From Macrococcoides canis (GTDB lineage: Bacteria; Bacillota; Bacilli; Staphylococcales; Staphylococcaceae), in NCBI RefSeq assembly GCF_002119805.1, contig NZ_CP021059.1, forward strand, positions 124,001 through 188,000: a stretch of 64,000 nucleotides of DNA, given 5' to 3'. Of the stretch, positions 25,331 to 33,460 are shown one piece after another (positions within the stretch are counted from its first letter, which is position 1; the number at the start of each line of letters is the position of its first letter). A program made the translations under genes and the position numbers. Under the pieces are notes generated by a model. That model was not told where the DNA came from. It saw nothing but the letters and a program-made list of their open reading frames with translations, and made no database searches.

Positions 25331-26449
25331 TTTTAATTTTTTGGCGATAGTTGGTGATAATTGAAAAAGTATGACACCGATTACGGCTGAACATAATATG
25401 AATATGCCGCTGAAAGTCTGAATTTGTTCAGCTCCAAGTGAGGCGACAATGATAGAGAACTCTCCACGCTGTGTAAAGGATAGTCCTGCGCGCCATGACT
25501 CGAGTTTAGTTAAACCGTATTGTCTTCCTCCAATATAGCCCGTCGCGACTTTAGCGACCACAGACCAGAGAATGATGATGAGAAGTATCGGAATCATCGT
25601 TATTTGAGTGATATCGATGTTCATGCCGAATTGAATAAAGAAAATAGGCATGAGCAAATCACGTAAATTACGGACCATATTTTGTAAATTATGCGCCTGC
25701 CTCGATTCTGCAAGCATGATACCAGCCAGGAATGCACCAAATACTTCTGAGAGATTCATAACAACAGCAATCCCTCCGTAAAGGATGCCCACACCGACGA
25801 TAAATAATACAAAGAAATCTTCATCGATATATTGTTTGATAAAATCTTCAGCTTTGCTGAAGATGAACTTGCCGATAATCAATGCACCTGCGATAAGAAG
25901 AATAATCTCTAATCCTGTTACGCCAAGTTCTGATATAGAGACGTTACCTTTAATATAGATACTTGCAACAACGACTACTAGTATTGGAGAGATGATGTCC
26001 TCAAAGATGAGTAATCCAAGCAGGAAGTCTGAATCACGTTTAACCATTCGTTTACTCTTCTCGAGTAACTTCACAGTGATAGAGGAGCTGGTCGCGTATA
26101 CTACCGCTCCAATGAGCAACGATTGCGGCAAGTCGAAGTTTAGTAATAAGCAAATCATCAAAGTAATACCAAAGGATAACAATAAATCAAGTAACCCTGG
26201 CTTATAAATATCTAATGCCATACGTTTTAATTGATGAAACGGAAATTCCATACCAAGCATAAAGAACATTAAGACGATTCCGAGTTCTGCAGCAAAAGAC
26301 ATCACTTCAGAAGGTGCAATAAAGAAACTTAAAACCAATCCGATTGCTAAGAAGATGATCACATCAGGAATATTTATTTTATGACCGATAAATCCACCGA
26401 TAAAAAGTAAGAGTAGCAACAAACCTACGTGTAATAATTCAGGAATCAT
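25328..26449 (-). CDS. khtU: CPA2 K+/H+ antiporter, KhtU-like
   Basis: A 373-residue multi-helix monovalent cation:proton antiporter of the KefB/CPA2 group (FIGGFIGHKINIPDVIIFLA, ATSSSITVKLLEKSKR, the EVFGAFLAGIMLAESRQ segment). It lacks its own cytosolic RCK domain; that is supplied by the gene just upstream, as in Bacillus KhtTU. The pair exports K+ and acidifies the cytoplasm, a known protection against methylglyoxal and other electrophiles. This fits its place at the edge of the quinone/electrophile region. It begins five bases after khtT. Confidence 0.85.
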   Translation of the reverse strand: MIPELLHVGLLLLLLFIGGFIGHKINIPDVIIFLAIGLVLSFFIAPSEVMSFAAELGIVLMFFMLGMEFPFHQLKRMALDIYKPGLLDLLLSFGITLMICLLLNFDLPQSLLIGAVVYATSSSITVKLLEKSKRMVKRDSDFLLGLLIFEDIISPILVVVVASIYIKGNVSISELGVTGLEIILLIAGALIIGKFIFSKAEDFIKQYIDEDFFVLFIVGVGILYGGIAVVMNLSEVFGAFLAGIMLAESRQAHNLQNMVRNLRDLLMPIFFIQFGMNIDITQITMIPILLIIILWSVVAKVATGYIGGRQYGLTKLESWRAGLSFTQRGEFSIIVASLGAEQIQTFSGIFILCSAVIGVILFQLSPTIAKKLK

Positions 26450-26454
26450 AATGT

Positions 26455-26943
26455 CTATCCTTTGTTAAACTTACATGCGGCATCAAATGCATTGATGGAT
26501 TCATAATGACCAATTACAAGCAATATATCCTGTTCGTGTATTAAAAAATCATGAGGTGGTTTTGCGATAATCTCGTCACCACGATTAATACCGACGATTT
26601 GAACGCCATCGGGGACATACTGTTCTGCAAGACCTACGGGTGTTTCTTTTAAATTGGATTCACTGCTGACCTTAATCCAGTCTACAAGCATTTTTTTTCG
26701 GATAACATTAAAACGATTAAATTCATCTTCATCTATCGTATTATTGTCTACATCCATTAATGTCAATGCGAAATTCTTTGCTTCATCAGAGGATAGTGAG
26801 ATACTTGCTTCATTCTCTTCGTCAGCATCTGTGATATAAATATCACGCTTTCCGTTATATCGCATGATAATATCTGCACGAGAGCCATCGCTACTTGTCA
26901 TTGAATAACGTTTACCGACACCTGGTATATTTTGTTCTTTCAT
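26455..26943 (-). CDS. khtT: KhtT-like regulatory subunit with RCK_C domain
   Basis: A 162-residue cytosolic protein: N-terminal domain (MKEQNIPGVGKRYSMTSSDG) and a C-terminal TrkA-C/RCK_C domain (about residues 75-158, QIVGINRGDEIIAKPPHDF and DILLVIGHYESI). KhtT gates the KhtU antiporter through nucleotide and pH binding to this domain. It is the first gene of the khtTU pair. A GGGGGA ribosome site precedes the ATG. Confidence 0.85.
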   Translation of the reverse strand: MKEQNIPGVGKRYSMTSSDGSRADIIMRYNGKRDIYITDADEENEASISLSSDEAKNFALTLMDVDNNTIDEDEFNRFNVIRKKMLVDWIKVSSESNLKETPVGLAEQYVPDGVQIVGINRGDEIIAKPPHDFLIHEQDILLVIGHYESINAFDAACKFNKG

Positions 26944-27057
26944 ATCGTTCCCCCATTTTAATTATTTGTGATATATTTATTATACTAGGTGTACGCAGGA
27001 AAACAAATAATTATTGTTAAATTTATAAAGACTAAAATTGGTTAAGGGGTGTTGTTT

Positions 27058-27969
27058 ATGTTATTGAATGAATGGAAAGAAGAAAAAGAAACGTTGCAAC
27101 TGGTATCGCAAATATTGGGCAAACATAAGTTAGCGACTGCATTTCAGGAGCCTCAGTGGGCGCATGTCGTCTTAGACATTACAGCTCAAGGATTTTCAAC
27201 AGGTCTTTTGCATTTTGAAGATAAACATTACCAAATTGATGTCAATTTGCTTCAGCACAAAATTATCGTTATCGTTGAAGATGGAGTACATGAGATTTCA
27301 TTGCAAGATGGAACGACAATTAAATCATATTACTTACAGATAAAGGAATTCTTGAAGGAACATGGTGTTCATCCAGAAATTAATACGAAACCTCAAGAGA
27401 TGTCAATAACAATACCATTTGAACAAGATGAGACACATCATCATTATAATGAGAATAGTGCACAAGCAGCACTTCGTCTGATGCAGATTGCTTACCGTGC
27501 AGAGTCTGCTTTTATCAATCCTTTACGTGCAAGAAAAGTGAAACCGGGTTTATTCTGGGGGACTTTCGATGTGAGCTGTATATTACTTTATAATGAACAT
27601 GTGCCTTTTCCGGATCCGTCGAAAGTAATTGAACGTGCTGCATTTGATGAATCGATGATTGAGTTTGGTTTCTGGTTTGGAGATGATAAGTTTGAGGGGC
27701 CAACATTCTTTGTCCTTCCTTATCCTTTTGCGAATAGAAACTTTGAATGTACGCATCATTTTCCAGAAGGTAGCTATTATGATGAGTCTATGGCAGAATT
27801 CATTTTACCTTTGAATGACTTATCGACAGATCATGCACAAATTTTAAAGCAGTTTTTTACAGCATCGTATGAGTCGTTTAAAGATTACCTTGAATGGGAA
27901 AACTGTGAACATTATCATAAGCCATTAAGTATGGAAGAAAATAAAGCTGTGAAAGATTTGCAGAAATAA
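27058..27969 (+). CDS. DUF5996 family protein
   Basis: 303 residues that match the DUF5996 family pattern: LNEWKEEKETLQLVSQILGK at the N-terminus, PQWAHVVLDITAQGFSTG, PFEQDETHHHYNENSAQAAL and KPGLFWGTFDVSCILL with FVLPYPFA later. The function is unknown; the rich His/Asp and Trp/Phe content suggests a soluble ligand- or metal-binding protein, but this is a guess. The ATG follows AAGGGGTG. Two further small genes follow on the same strand within 30 bases each. Confidence 0.7.
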   Translation: MLLNEWKEEKETLQLVSQILGKHKLATAFQEPQWAHVVLDITAQGFSTGLLHFEDKHYQIDVNLLQHKIIVIVEDGVHEISLQDGTTIKSYYLQIKEFLKEHGVHPEINTKPQEMSITIPFEQDETHHHYNENSAQAALRLMQIAYRAESAFINPLRARKVKPGLFWGTFDVSCILLYNEHVPFPDPSKVIERAAFDESMIEFGFWFGDDKFEGPTFFVLPYPFANRNFECTHHFPEGSYYDESMAEFILPLNDLSTDHAQILKQFFTASYESFKDYLEWENCEHYHKPLSMEENKAVKDLQK

Positions 27970-27988
27970 AAAAGATAGGGGAATAAAC

Positions 27989-28282
27989 ATGAATATATAT
28001 ATATCAGAAAAAGCGAAGCAATGGTTCAAAGAAGAAGTAGGTCTAGAAACAGGAGATAAAGTTAGATTCTACAGTCAGATCTACGGAACAAGTAAAGTTC
28101 AGGAAAATTATTCTCTAGCTTTTACCATTGATCCAGATGATGATAAAGCAGTGGCTGCGCTTACTGAAGACGGGATTACTTACTATGTGAATGAGCCGGA
28201 TTTATGGTATTTTGATGGACATGATCTATATATTGAGTACGATGAGCAACTTGATGAAGTTGCATACGATTACAAAAAATAA
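27989..28282 (+). CDS. HesB/IscA-like protein without cysteines
   Basis: A 97-residue protein with the HesB/YfhF-like beta fold (MNIYISEKAKQWFKEEVGL, RFYSQIYGTSKVQENYSLAF). It lacks all three cysteines that bind iron or clusters in IscA-type carriers, so a cluster-carrier role is unlikely. Similar Cys-less homologs are widespread in Bacillales with unknown function. It lies between DUF5996 and an unknown protein, probably in one transcript. Confidence 0.75.
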   Translation: MNIYISEKAKQWFKEEVGLETGDKVRFYSQIYGTSKVQENYSLAFTIDPDDDKAVAALTEDGITYYVNEPDLWYFDGHDLYIEYDEQLDEVAYDYKK

Positions 28283-28302
28283 TGCATTGGAGATGAAGTA
28301 CA

Positions 28303-28842
28303 TTGTATCTATTAGAAATAATCGAACAAAACGATAGACAAATTGTTGGAGTGTTCGATAAGGAATCCGATATCGAACAGTGGATTCAATCCGTACCTTT
28401 CATAAAACAGGATGATCAGGGGAATGTGGTAGTTTTATATGACGAAATGCCTGTCTATTACGAAGTTGAGTTCGGAGAAAGTATCTATCCATTAACACGC
28501 TATGCTTTTACGGGGGATGATACAATCTATGTCGTATGGAACGAAATTGCTCATATCAATGCGACCCAAGGAATTGTGGAAGGGACATCAAAAGTTGGTG
28601 TTTATATTTATGAAAATACAGAAATTAGACAAGCGGTTATTTCGCGTGAAACTTTGAAAAAAGAATTAGCATCATATTATGATGCACAAGGCACTACTTA
28701 CTATTTCGGTGGTATTGGGTCGGAAGATGGCGAATATATTAGTGTTGAAAATGGTCCATTTATTCATTTTGATCCAATGACAATAGAACATTATAATAGT
28801 TCAAAAAATATAGAAGCATTTATTAAAGACATCACAGAATAA
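28303..28842 (+). CDS. Unknown soluble protein, TTG start
   Basis: A 179-residue acidic soluble protein. It begins at a TTG (28303) preceded by a TTGGAGATG ribosome-like site; no in-frame ATG lies near it. No domain was recognised; the sequence is rich in Tyr, Ile, Glu and Asp, with no signal peptide or helix pattern for a membrane. It probably shares a transcript with DUF5996 and the HesB-like gene. An inverted repeat follows it. Confidence 0.6.
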   Translation: MYLLEIIEQNDRQIVGVFDKESDIEQWIQSVPFIKQDDQGNVVVLYDEMPVYYEVEFGESIYPLTRYAFTGDDTIYVVWNEIAHINATQGIVEGTSKVGVYIYENTEIRQAVISRETLKKELASYYDAQGTTYYFGGIGSEDGEYISVENGPFIHFDPMTIEHYNSSKNIEAFIKDITE

Positions 28843-28848
28843 ATTACA

Positions 28849-28882
28849 GGAGAGATTGATAATGCTTCAATCTCTCTATTAT
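28849..28882 (+). terminator. Hairpin, possible terminator
   Basis: GGAGAGATTGA pairs with TCAATCTCTC across a short loop and is followed by a T-rich stretch, before the pyruvate oxidase gene. Confidence 0.55.
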
Positions 28883-28902
28883 TTTAGAAAAGGATGATTT
28901 AT

Positions 28903-30642
28903 ATGAGTAAAATAAAAGCGAACGACGCATTAGTAAAAGCATTGTCAAACTGGGGAATCGATCATGTATATGGAATACCTGGAGACACAATTGATACTGT
29001 TGTAGATGCTTTAAAAAGTGCGGAAGAAAAAATAAAGTTTTATCAAGTAAGACATGAAGAAGTCGCATCCTTAGCTGCAAGCAGCTATGCGAAATTAACA
29101 GGGAAGATTGCAGTAGCGCTTGGTATTGGTGGTCCAGGTGCAATTCATCTGTTAAACGGGATGTATGATGCTAAGATGGATAATGTTCCTATGTTAGTAC
29201 TTGTAGGTCAAGCTGATACAGGGGTACTTGGAACGAAATATTTCCAGGAAACTAACCTCGTTAAAATGTTTGAAGATGTTGCAGTATATAACAAACAGTT
29301 GACGGAAGCAGATGCCCAAGATATTTATACGATTGTAAATAAAGCGATACAAACAGCATATGCCAAAAAAGGTGTCGCAGTAATCAGTGTGCCTGGGAAT
29401 GTTTTAGCGACTAAAATAGAAGATCATACTAAAAATGAACAATTTGTATTTAATAAAGCGCATATTACTGTAGATACTGAAAAGATAGAACAAGCGGCAA
29501 ATCTAATTGATAAAAGTGAAAAACCAGTAATATTAGCCGGAGTTGGAGCGAAACATGCGAAATCAGAACTTGCACGACTGAGTGAACAAGCAGGAATACC
29601 AACTATTGTCACCCTGCCTGCTAAGGGAGTAATGGCAGATGATCATCCTAATTTCCTGGGGAATCTCGGTAAGATTGGAACAAAACCCGCATTTGAAGCG
29701 TCTAAAGAAGCAGATTTATTAATCATGATTGGAACGAATTATCCTTATGTGGACTATTTACCCGATAAAGATATTCCATGTATACAAATTGATATTAATG
29801 AAGATAATATTGGGAATCGATTTGACGTTACTGTACCTTTGATTGGAGATTCAAAAGAGATACTTGAGCAATTAACAAATGCAGTACCAAAGTCAGACGA
29901 CCGAAAATTTTTAATGGCCTGTCAAGAAAACATGCAGCTATGGAATGACTGGATGGATGAAGATAGAGAAAATCTTTCAGAGCCAATTAGACCAGAGTAT
30001 TTAATGTCAGAACTTAATCAGATTACCAATCCATATACAACGTATTCTATAGATGTAGGAACATCGACGGTATGGAGTACGAGATATTTAAAAGTTGGTA
30101 ACGATAATAAATTTATTACTTCTGCATGGTTGGGAACTATGGGCTGTGCATTGCCAGGAGCGATTGCAAGCAAGATTGCTTTCCCGAATCATCAGGCGAT
30201 TGCCGTTACAGGTGACGGTGCATTTTCAATGGTCATGCAAGACTTTGCTACAGCTGTTAAATATGATCTGCCGATTATCGTGATTGTATTAAATAATCAA
30301 CAACTCTCATTTATTAAGTACGAACAACAAGCTGCCGGTGAAATGGAGTATGCAATTGATTTGCAAGATATTGACTATGCAAAGTTCGCAGAAAGTTGTG
30401 GCGGTGTTGGGATTACAGTGAAAAAACCGGACGAACTTGGTCCTGCATTGAGACATGCAAGAGACATTAATAAGCCTGTTGTTATCAATGTATATGTAGA
30501 TGAAGAGGCTGCGCCATTACCTGGGCAAATTGTTTTTGATGAGATGCTGGGTTATGCAAAATTTGAAATTAGAAATTTATTAGAAGAAAATAAACTAGCA
30601 AAAATGCCTCCATTAAAAACGATTATGAGAAGAATTTTATAA
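28903..30642 (+). CDS. cidC: Pyruvate oxidase (CidC-type)
   Basis: A 579-residue TPP- and FAD-dependent pyruvate:quinone oxidase, the length of staphylococcal CidC. It shows GIDHVYGIPGDTIDTVVDAL and VRHEEVASLAASSYAKLTG (TPP domain), AVTGDGAFSMVMQDFATAVK (TPP Mg motif) and the C-terminal membrane-facing tail after PLPGQIVFDEMLGYAK. It decarboxylates pyruvate to acetate and CO2, feeding electrons to menaquinone, and is linked to overflow acetate and cell-death control. The ATG at 28903 follows AAAAGGATG. No cidAB genes are adjacent. Acetate produced could be recaptured by the ActP system at 47 kb. Confidence 0.9.
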   Translation: MSKIKANDALVKALSNWGIDHVYGIPGDTIDTVVDALKSAEEKIKFYQVRHEEVASLAASSYAKLTGKIAVALGIGGPGAIHLLNGMYDAKMDNVPMLVLVGQADTGVLGTKYFQETNLVKMFEDVAVYNKQLTEADAQDIYTIVNKAIQTAYAKKGVAVISVPGNVLATKIEDHTKNEQFVFNKAHITVDTEKIEQAANLIDKSEKPVILAGVGAKHAKSELARLSEQAGIPTIVTLPAKGVMADDHPNFLGNLGKIGTKPAFEASKEADLLIMIGTNYPYVDYLPDKDIPCIQIDINEDNIGNRFDVTVPLIGDSKEILEQLTNAVPKSDDRKFLMACQENMQLWNDWMDEDRENLSEPIRPEYLMSELNQITNPYTTYSIDVGTSTVWSTRYLKVGNDNKFITSAWLGTMGCALPGAIASKIAFPNHQAIAVTGDGAFSMVMQDFATAVKYDLPIIVIVLNNQQLSFIKYEQQAAGEMEYAIDLQDIDYAKFAESCGGVGITVKKPDELGPALRHARDINKPVVINVYVDEEAAPLPGQIVFDEMLGYAKFEIRNLLEENKLAKMPPLKTIMRRIL

Positions 30643-30664
30643 TGATTTAATATTCAGAAAATTA

Positions 30665-30693
30665 TTGACCGGATTTTTAAAAACTGTTAATAT
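30665..30693 (+). promoter_or_regulatory. Promoter of the leader/NSS transcript
   Basis: -35 TTGACC (30665-30670), a 17-base spacer and -10 TAATAT (30688-30693). It starts a leader RNA of roughly 225 bases before the transporter ATG. Confidence 0.65.
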
Positions 30694-30726
30694 TAAGACA
30701 ACATAGAAAGTGAGGAAGAATATATC

Positions 30727-30774
30727 ATGACGGACTTATTAATGCAATTAAATAACTGGTGGCAGCTGTCCTGA
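30727..30774 (+). CDS. 15-residue Trp-codon leader peptide
   Basis: A short reading frame MTDLLMQLNNWWQLS runs from an ATG with GAGGAAG eight bases upstream to a TGA. Two adjacent TGG codons (30757-30762) sit four codons before the stop. The stop overlaps the foot of a hairpin, and a terminator with competing pairings follows. This is the layout of a ribosome-mediated attenuator sensing charged tRNA-Trp. The peptide has no other predicted role. Confidence 0.75.
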   Translation: MTDLLMQLNNWWQLS

Positions 30775-30893
30775 TACTTATAACCGTCATAGGTATAAGT
30801 ATCTATGGCGGCTTCCTTAGCATTCGCTTAAGAGGCCGATGTATGACCGGTCTCTATATTTAAGAGATCGTGTATACACACGGTCTCTTTTTT
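30773..30893 (+). promoter_or_regulatory. Trp attenuator with competing hairpins
   Basis: Hairpin A pairs 30773-30781 with 30795-30803, plus ACC/GGT inside. Its loop region (30784-30791, CCGTCATA) can instead pair with TATGGCGG (30804-30811). CGGCTTC (30809-30815) can pair with 30832-30838; AGAGGCCG (30831-30838) with CGGTCTCT (30848-30855); that segment with AGAGATCG (30863-30870); and 30862-30873 with 30878-30889 as terminator. Each pairing excludes the next. A ribosome stalled at the Trp codons leaves hairpin A to form, which by this chain favours antitermination. The pairings are seen; the logic is inferred. Confidence 0.7.
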
Positions 30894-30895
30894 AT
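30862..30895 (+). terminator. Regulated terminator before the NSS gene
   Basis: AAGAGATCGTGT pairs with ACACGGTCTCTT (one G-U) around ATAC, followed by a T run. Its 5' arm is shared with the antiterminator helix. Confidence 0.85.
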
Positions 30896-30924
30896 TTTAC
30901 ATTTACTTTTTAGGAGGGAATAAT

Positions 30925-32262
30925 ATGGATAGACAATCAAGCTTTACTTCGAAATTAGGATTTATCCTAGCAAGTGCAGGATCAGCGATAGGTTTAGGTG
31001 CGATGTGGAAGTTCCCTTATGTGATGGCTGATAATGGAGGGGCAGCCTTTCTAATTTTGTTTATTATCTTTACTTTATTTATTGGGTTACCGATATTGAT
31101 GAGTGAATTTGTGATGGGTGTTGCTGGAGAGACATATAGTACACGAGCATTTAGTAAGTTATCTGGTAAGAAGTATTATGATTTAATCGGACATCTTGGT
31201 AATATCGGTGTATTTTTGCTGATGAGCTTTTATAGCGTTATCGGTGGCTTCATCTTAATATATATTATGCGTACAATTAAGGTTATGTTTACTGGAGATT
31301 CAACAAAAGATTATGCAGCGCTATTTGGTAGTATCATATCGAATCCATTGAATACAATTACAGGGGTAATACTATTCTTAATATTAACGGCTGTTATTGT
31401 AATTAAAGGTGTGGAAAATGGTATTGAACGTGCCTCTAAATTTATGATGCCGATGTTATTTGTGATGTTTCTTATTATGATTATCCGTTCATTAACATTA
31501 CCAAATGCGATGGAAGGTGTTTCATTCTTCTTAAATCCAGACTTTCATAAACTCGATCAAGAAGCAGTTTTATTTGCATTAGGACAATCATTCTTCTCTT
31601 TATCTGTTGGGTTTGGAGGGATGCTGACTTATGCTTCTTATATGAAAAAAGGAACTGACCTCGTGCAGGCAGGAGGATATATTGTATTACTTAACATATT
31701 AGTAACGCTATTAGCAGGACTAGCGATATTTCCAGCTACAGCATCTTTAGGAATAGATAATGCGCAAGGTCCAGGTCTACTCTTTATTGTGTTACCTTAT
31801 GTGTTTAATCAGCTACCGTTTGGTTCGATATTCTATTTGATTTTCTTGTTGCTGTTTTTCTTTGCAACCATTACCTCATCAATTAGTCTAGTAGAGATAA
31901 ATGTTTCAAATATGACAAAGAATGATAATGCAAAACGTCTGAAGTCTGTACTTGCGATTATTTTAGGTATTTTCATTGTAAGTATTCCTTGCGCTTTATC
32001 TTTTGGACCGATAAGTGAGATGAAGTTCTTTAAAGGAACATTCTTTGATAATATGGATTTCCTTGTATCAAATATCATGTTGCCAATTGGTGTGCTGTGC
32101 TATACGTTATTCTCAGGATACGTATTAGATAAAAAGGTGATGAAAGCATATTTTGTTCAAAAGCCATATCAGGATAAACTGTTTAATGTATGGATTATAC
32201 TCCTTCGATATATTATTCCTATTGTCATATTATTTGTGATGATCAATCAGCTGATGCAGTAA
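30925..32262 (+). CDS. NSS sodium-dependent amino-acid transporter
   Basis: A 445-residue neurotransmitter:sodium symporter-family protein of the bacterial 11-helix type. Helix 1 reads GFILASAGSAIGLGAMWKFPYVMADNGGAAF with the unwound Gly-rich sodium/substrate site; helix 6 has FALGQSFFSLSVGFGGMLTYASYM. Bacterial members include TnaT (Trp), Tyt1 (Tyr) and MhsT (hydrophobic amino acids including Trp). The Trp-codon leader upstream makes tryptophan import the likely role. AGGAGGG precedes the ATG. Confidence 0.88.
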   Translation: MDRQSSFTSKLGFILASAGSAIGLGAMWKFPYVMADNGGAAFLILFIIFTLFIGLPILMSEFVMGVAGETYSTRAFSKLSGKKYYDLIGHLGNIGVFLLMSFYSVIGGFILIYIMRTIKVMFTGDSTKDYAALFGSIISNPLNTITGVILFLILTAVIVIKGVENGIERASKFMMPMLFVMFLIMIIRSLTLPNAMEGVSFFLNPDFHKLDQEAVLFALGQSFFSLSVGFGGMLTYASYMKKGTDLVQAGGYIVLLNILVTLLAGLAIFPATASLGIDNAQGPGLLFIVLPYVFNQLPFGSIFYLIFLLLFFFATITSSISLVEINVSNMTKNDNAKRLKSVLAIILGIFIVSIPCALSFGPISEMKFFKGTFFDNMDFLVSNIMLPIGVLCYTLFSGYVLDKKVMKAYFVQKPYQDKLFNVWIILLRYIIPIVILFVMINQLMQ

Positions 32263-32279
32263 ATATGTTGATTATGACT

Positions 32280-32999
32280 TTATGTAAGTTGACCAATGAT
32301 ATAACGTATTACATCTTCTTGAGCACGACCTCTAGGCATAAGGTGACCAGCTTCAGAAAATTCTAGAATGTCTTTTTTACTGTGAATATTACGATAGATG
32401 AATTCAGCACTTTCTTGATACAAAATATCGTCTCTGCCACCATAAAGAATTGAAATCGGTGTTTGTATATCGGATAAATGTGTCATAATCTCATCAATCA
32501 TTTGGATGAACAAAGGTGTACCATAATAGTTTTTTATTAGATTATTGATATTATTCTCTGAAAGTTTATTTTCAGAGAATATTTTTTGTGTGTTCTCTGC
32601 ATAACGCTTTAGCCTCTCTTCTAGATTGACAGCTTCTTTATGCATCGGAGTACTCATAATAATCGCTTTATGAAAATTAAATTGTTCCGCTAGCTTTAAT
32701 GTGAATAGTCCACCGAGTGACACACCTATTACAGATATTTTGCGAAATCCTTGTGCTAACAGTTTCAAATACGCTTCTTCTACTACTTTCCACCAGTCAT
32801 TTACTGAATGTTGCACAAATGTTTCGATAGATTGCCCATGTCCAGGATAAGCAGGAATCGTATATGAAAAATCTGCTGCTGCTAATGCATCAGCCAGTAA
32901 TTTCATATCTCTTGTTGTACCAGTGAATGAATGAAGTAAGAGTACTGCATGATCATTTCCCTGGAAATATATAGTTTGTGGAGCTTTTACTTTAATCAT
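32280..32999 (-). CDS. Monoacylglycerol lipase/carboxylesterase-like hydrolase
   Basis: A 239-residue alpha/beta hydrolase of the Est30/thermostable monoglyceride lipase type: AVLLLHSFTGTTRDMKLLA (oxyanion region), nucleophile elbow VIGVSLGGLFTL, Asp in ILYGGRDDILY and His in SEAGHLMPRG. It is cytoplasmic and would cleave short acyl esters. The start is the ATG ending at 32999, behind AAGGAGGAAG; a longer in-frame extension lies upstream of that site. It converges on the NSS gene. Confidence 0.8.
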   Translation of the reverse strand: MIKVKAPQTIYFQGNDHAVLLLHSFTGTTRDMKLLADALAAADFSYTIPAYPGHGQSIETFVQHSVNDWWKVVEEAYLKLLAQGFRKISVIGVSLGGLFTLKLAEQFNFHKAIIMSTPMHKEAVNLEERLKRYAENTQKIFSENKLSENNINNLIKNYYGTPLFIQMIDEIMTHLSDIQTPISILYGGRDDILYQESAEFIYRNIHSKKDILEFSEAGHLMPRGRAQEDVIRYIIGQLT

Positions 33000-33359
33000 A
33001 AATACTTCCTCCTTATAGTTCATTATAAAAGTAAGCAAGAAGGTATTAAAGACTTTCGCTTGGCTTAATTACTGAAATTTTCTTTTTCGTAAAAATAAGA
33101 AAATAAAATTTTCAAATAGAATGTTGAAAGCATATAATCTTTGTTTTTAAAGAAATGTATAGACAAAATCATCATTTACTATGTATATTATATCTATATA
33201 ATTTATTTCGAAAGATATGATTATTAAAAGTTATTATAGCTATATATTCAAATGAATATTAAATCAAAAAAATTATTCATCAGTAAATATGTATGCGCTT
33301 TTACATACAAAAAAGTCGGTAAATTGGAAGTCATTTCAGAGAAATTTAACACTTTAATG
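33000..33359. other. AT-rich intergenic stretch
   Basis: Apart from the ribosome site of the hydrolase gene and a weak inverted repeat (TGTATG/CATACA near 33288-33309), I see no gene or structured RNA here. It probably carries divergent promoters. Confidence 0.5.
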
Positions 33360-33397
33360 CGAAAACGCTTTCATGTAAACTGAATGTATATTATAAT
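33360..33397 (+). promoter_or_regulatory. Candidate cre site at the permease promoter
   Basis: CGAAAACGCTTTCA (33360-33373) matches the CcpA operator with one mismatch and overlaps a possible -35 (TTTCAT), 17 bases before -10 TATAAT (33392-33397). Catabolite repression of the amino-acid permease is inferred. Confidence 0.6.
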
Positions 33398-33460
33398 AGC
33401 TACGTAGAAAAGACACCGTGAATTTGGAAAAAAAGAATAGAAAAAAAGGGGTCAAAGATT

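Noticed and set aside
30643-30924. T-box riboswitch before the NSS transporter
   Set aside because: No T-box bulge sequence or specifier-loop layout was found; a translated leader with Trp codons explains the region better.
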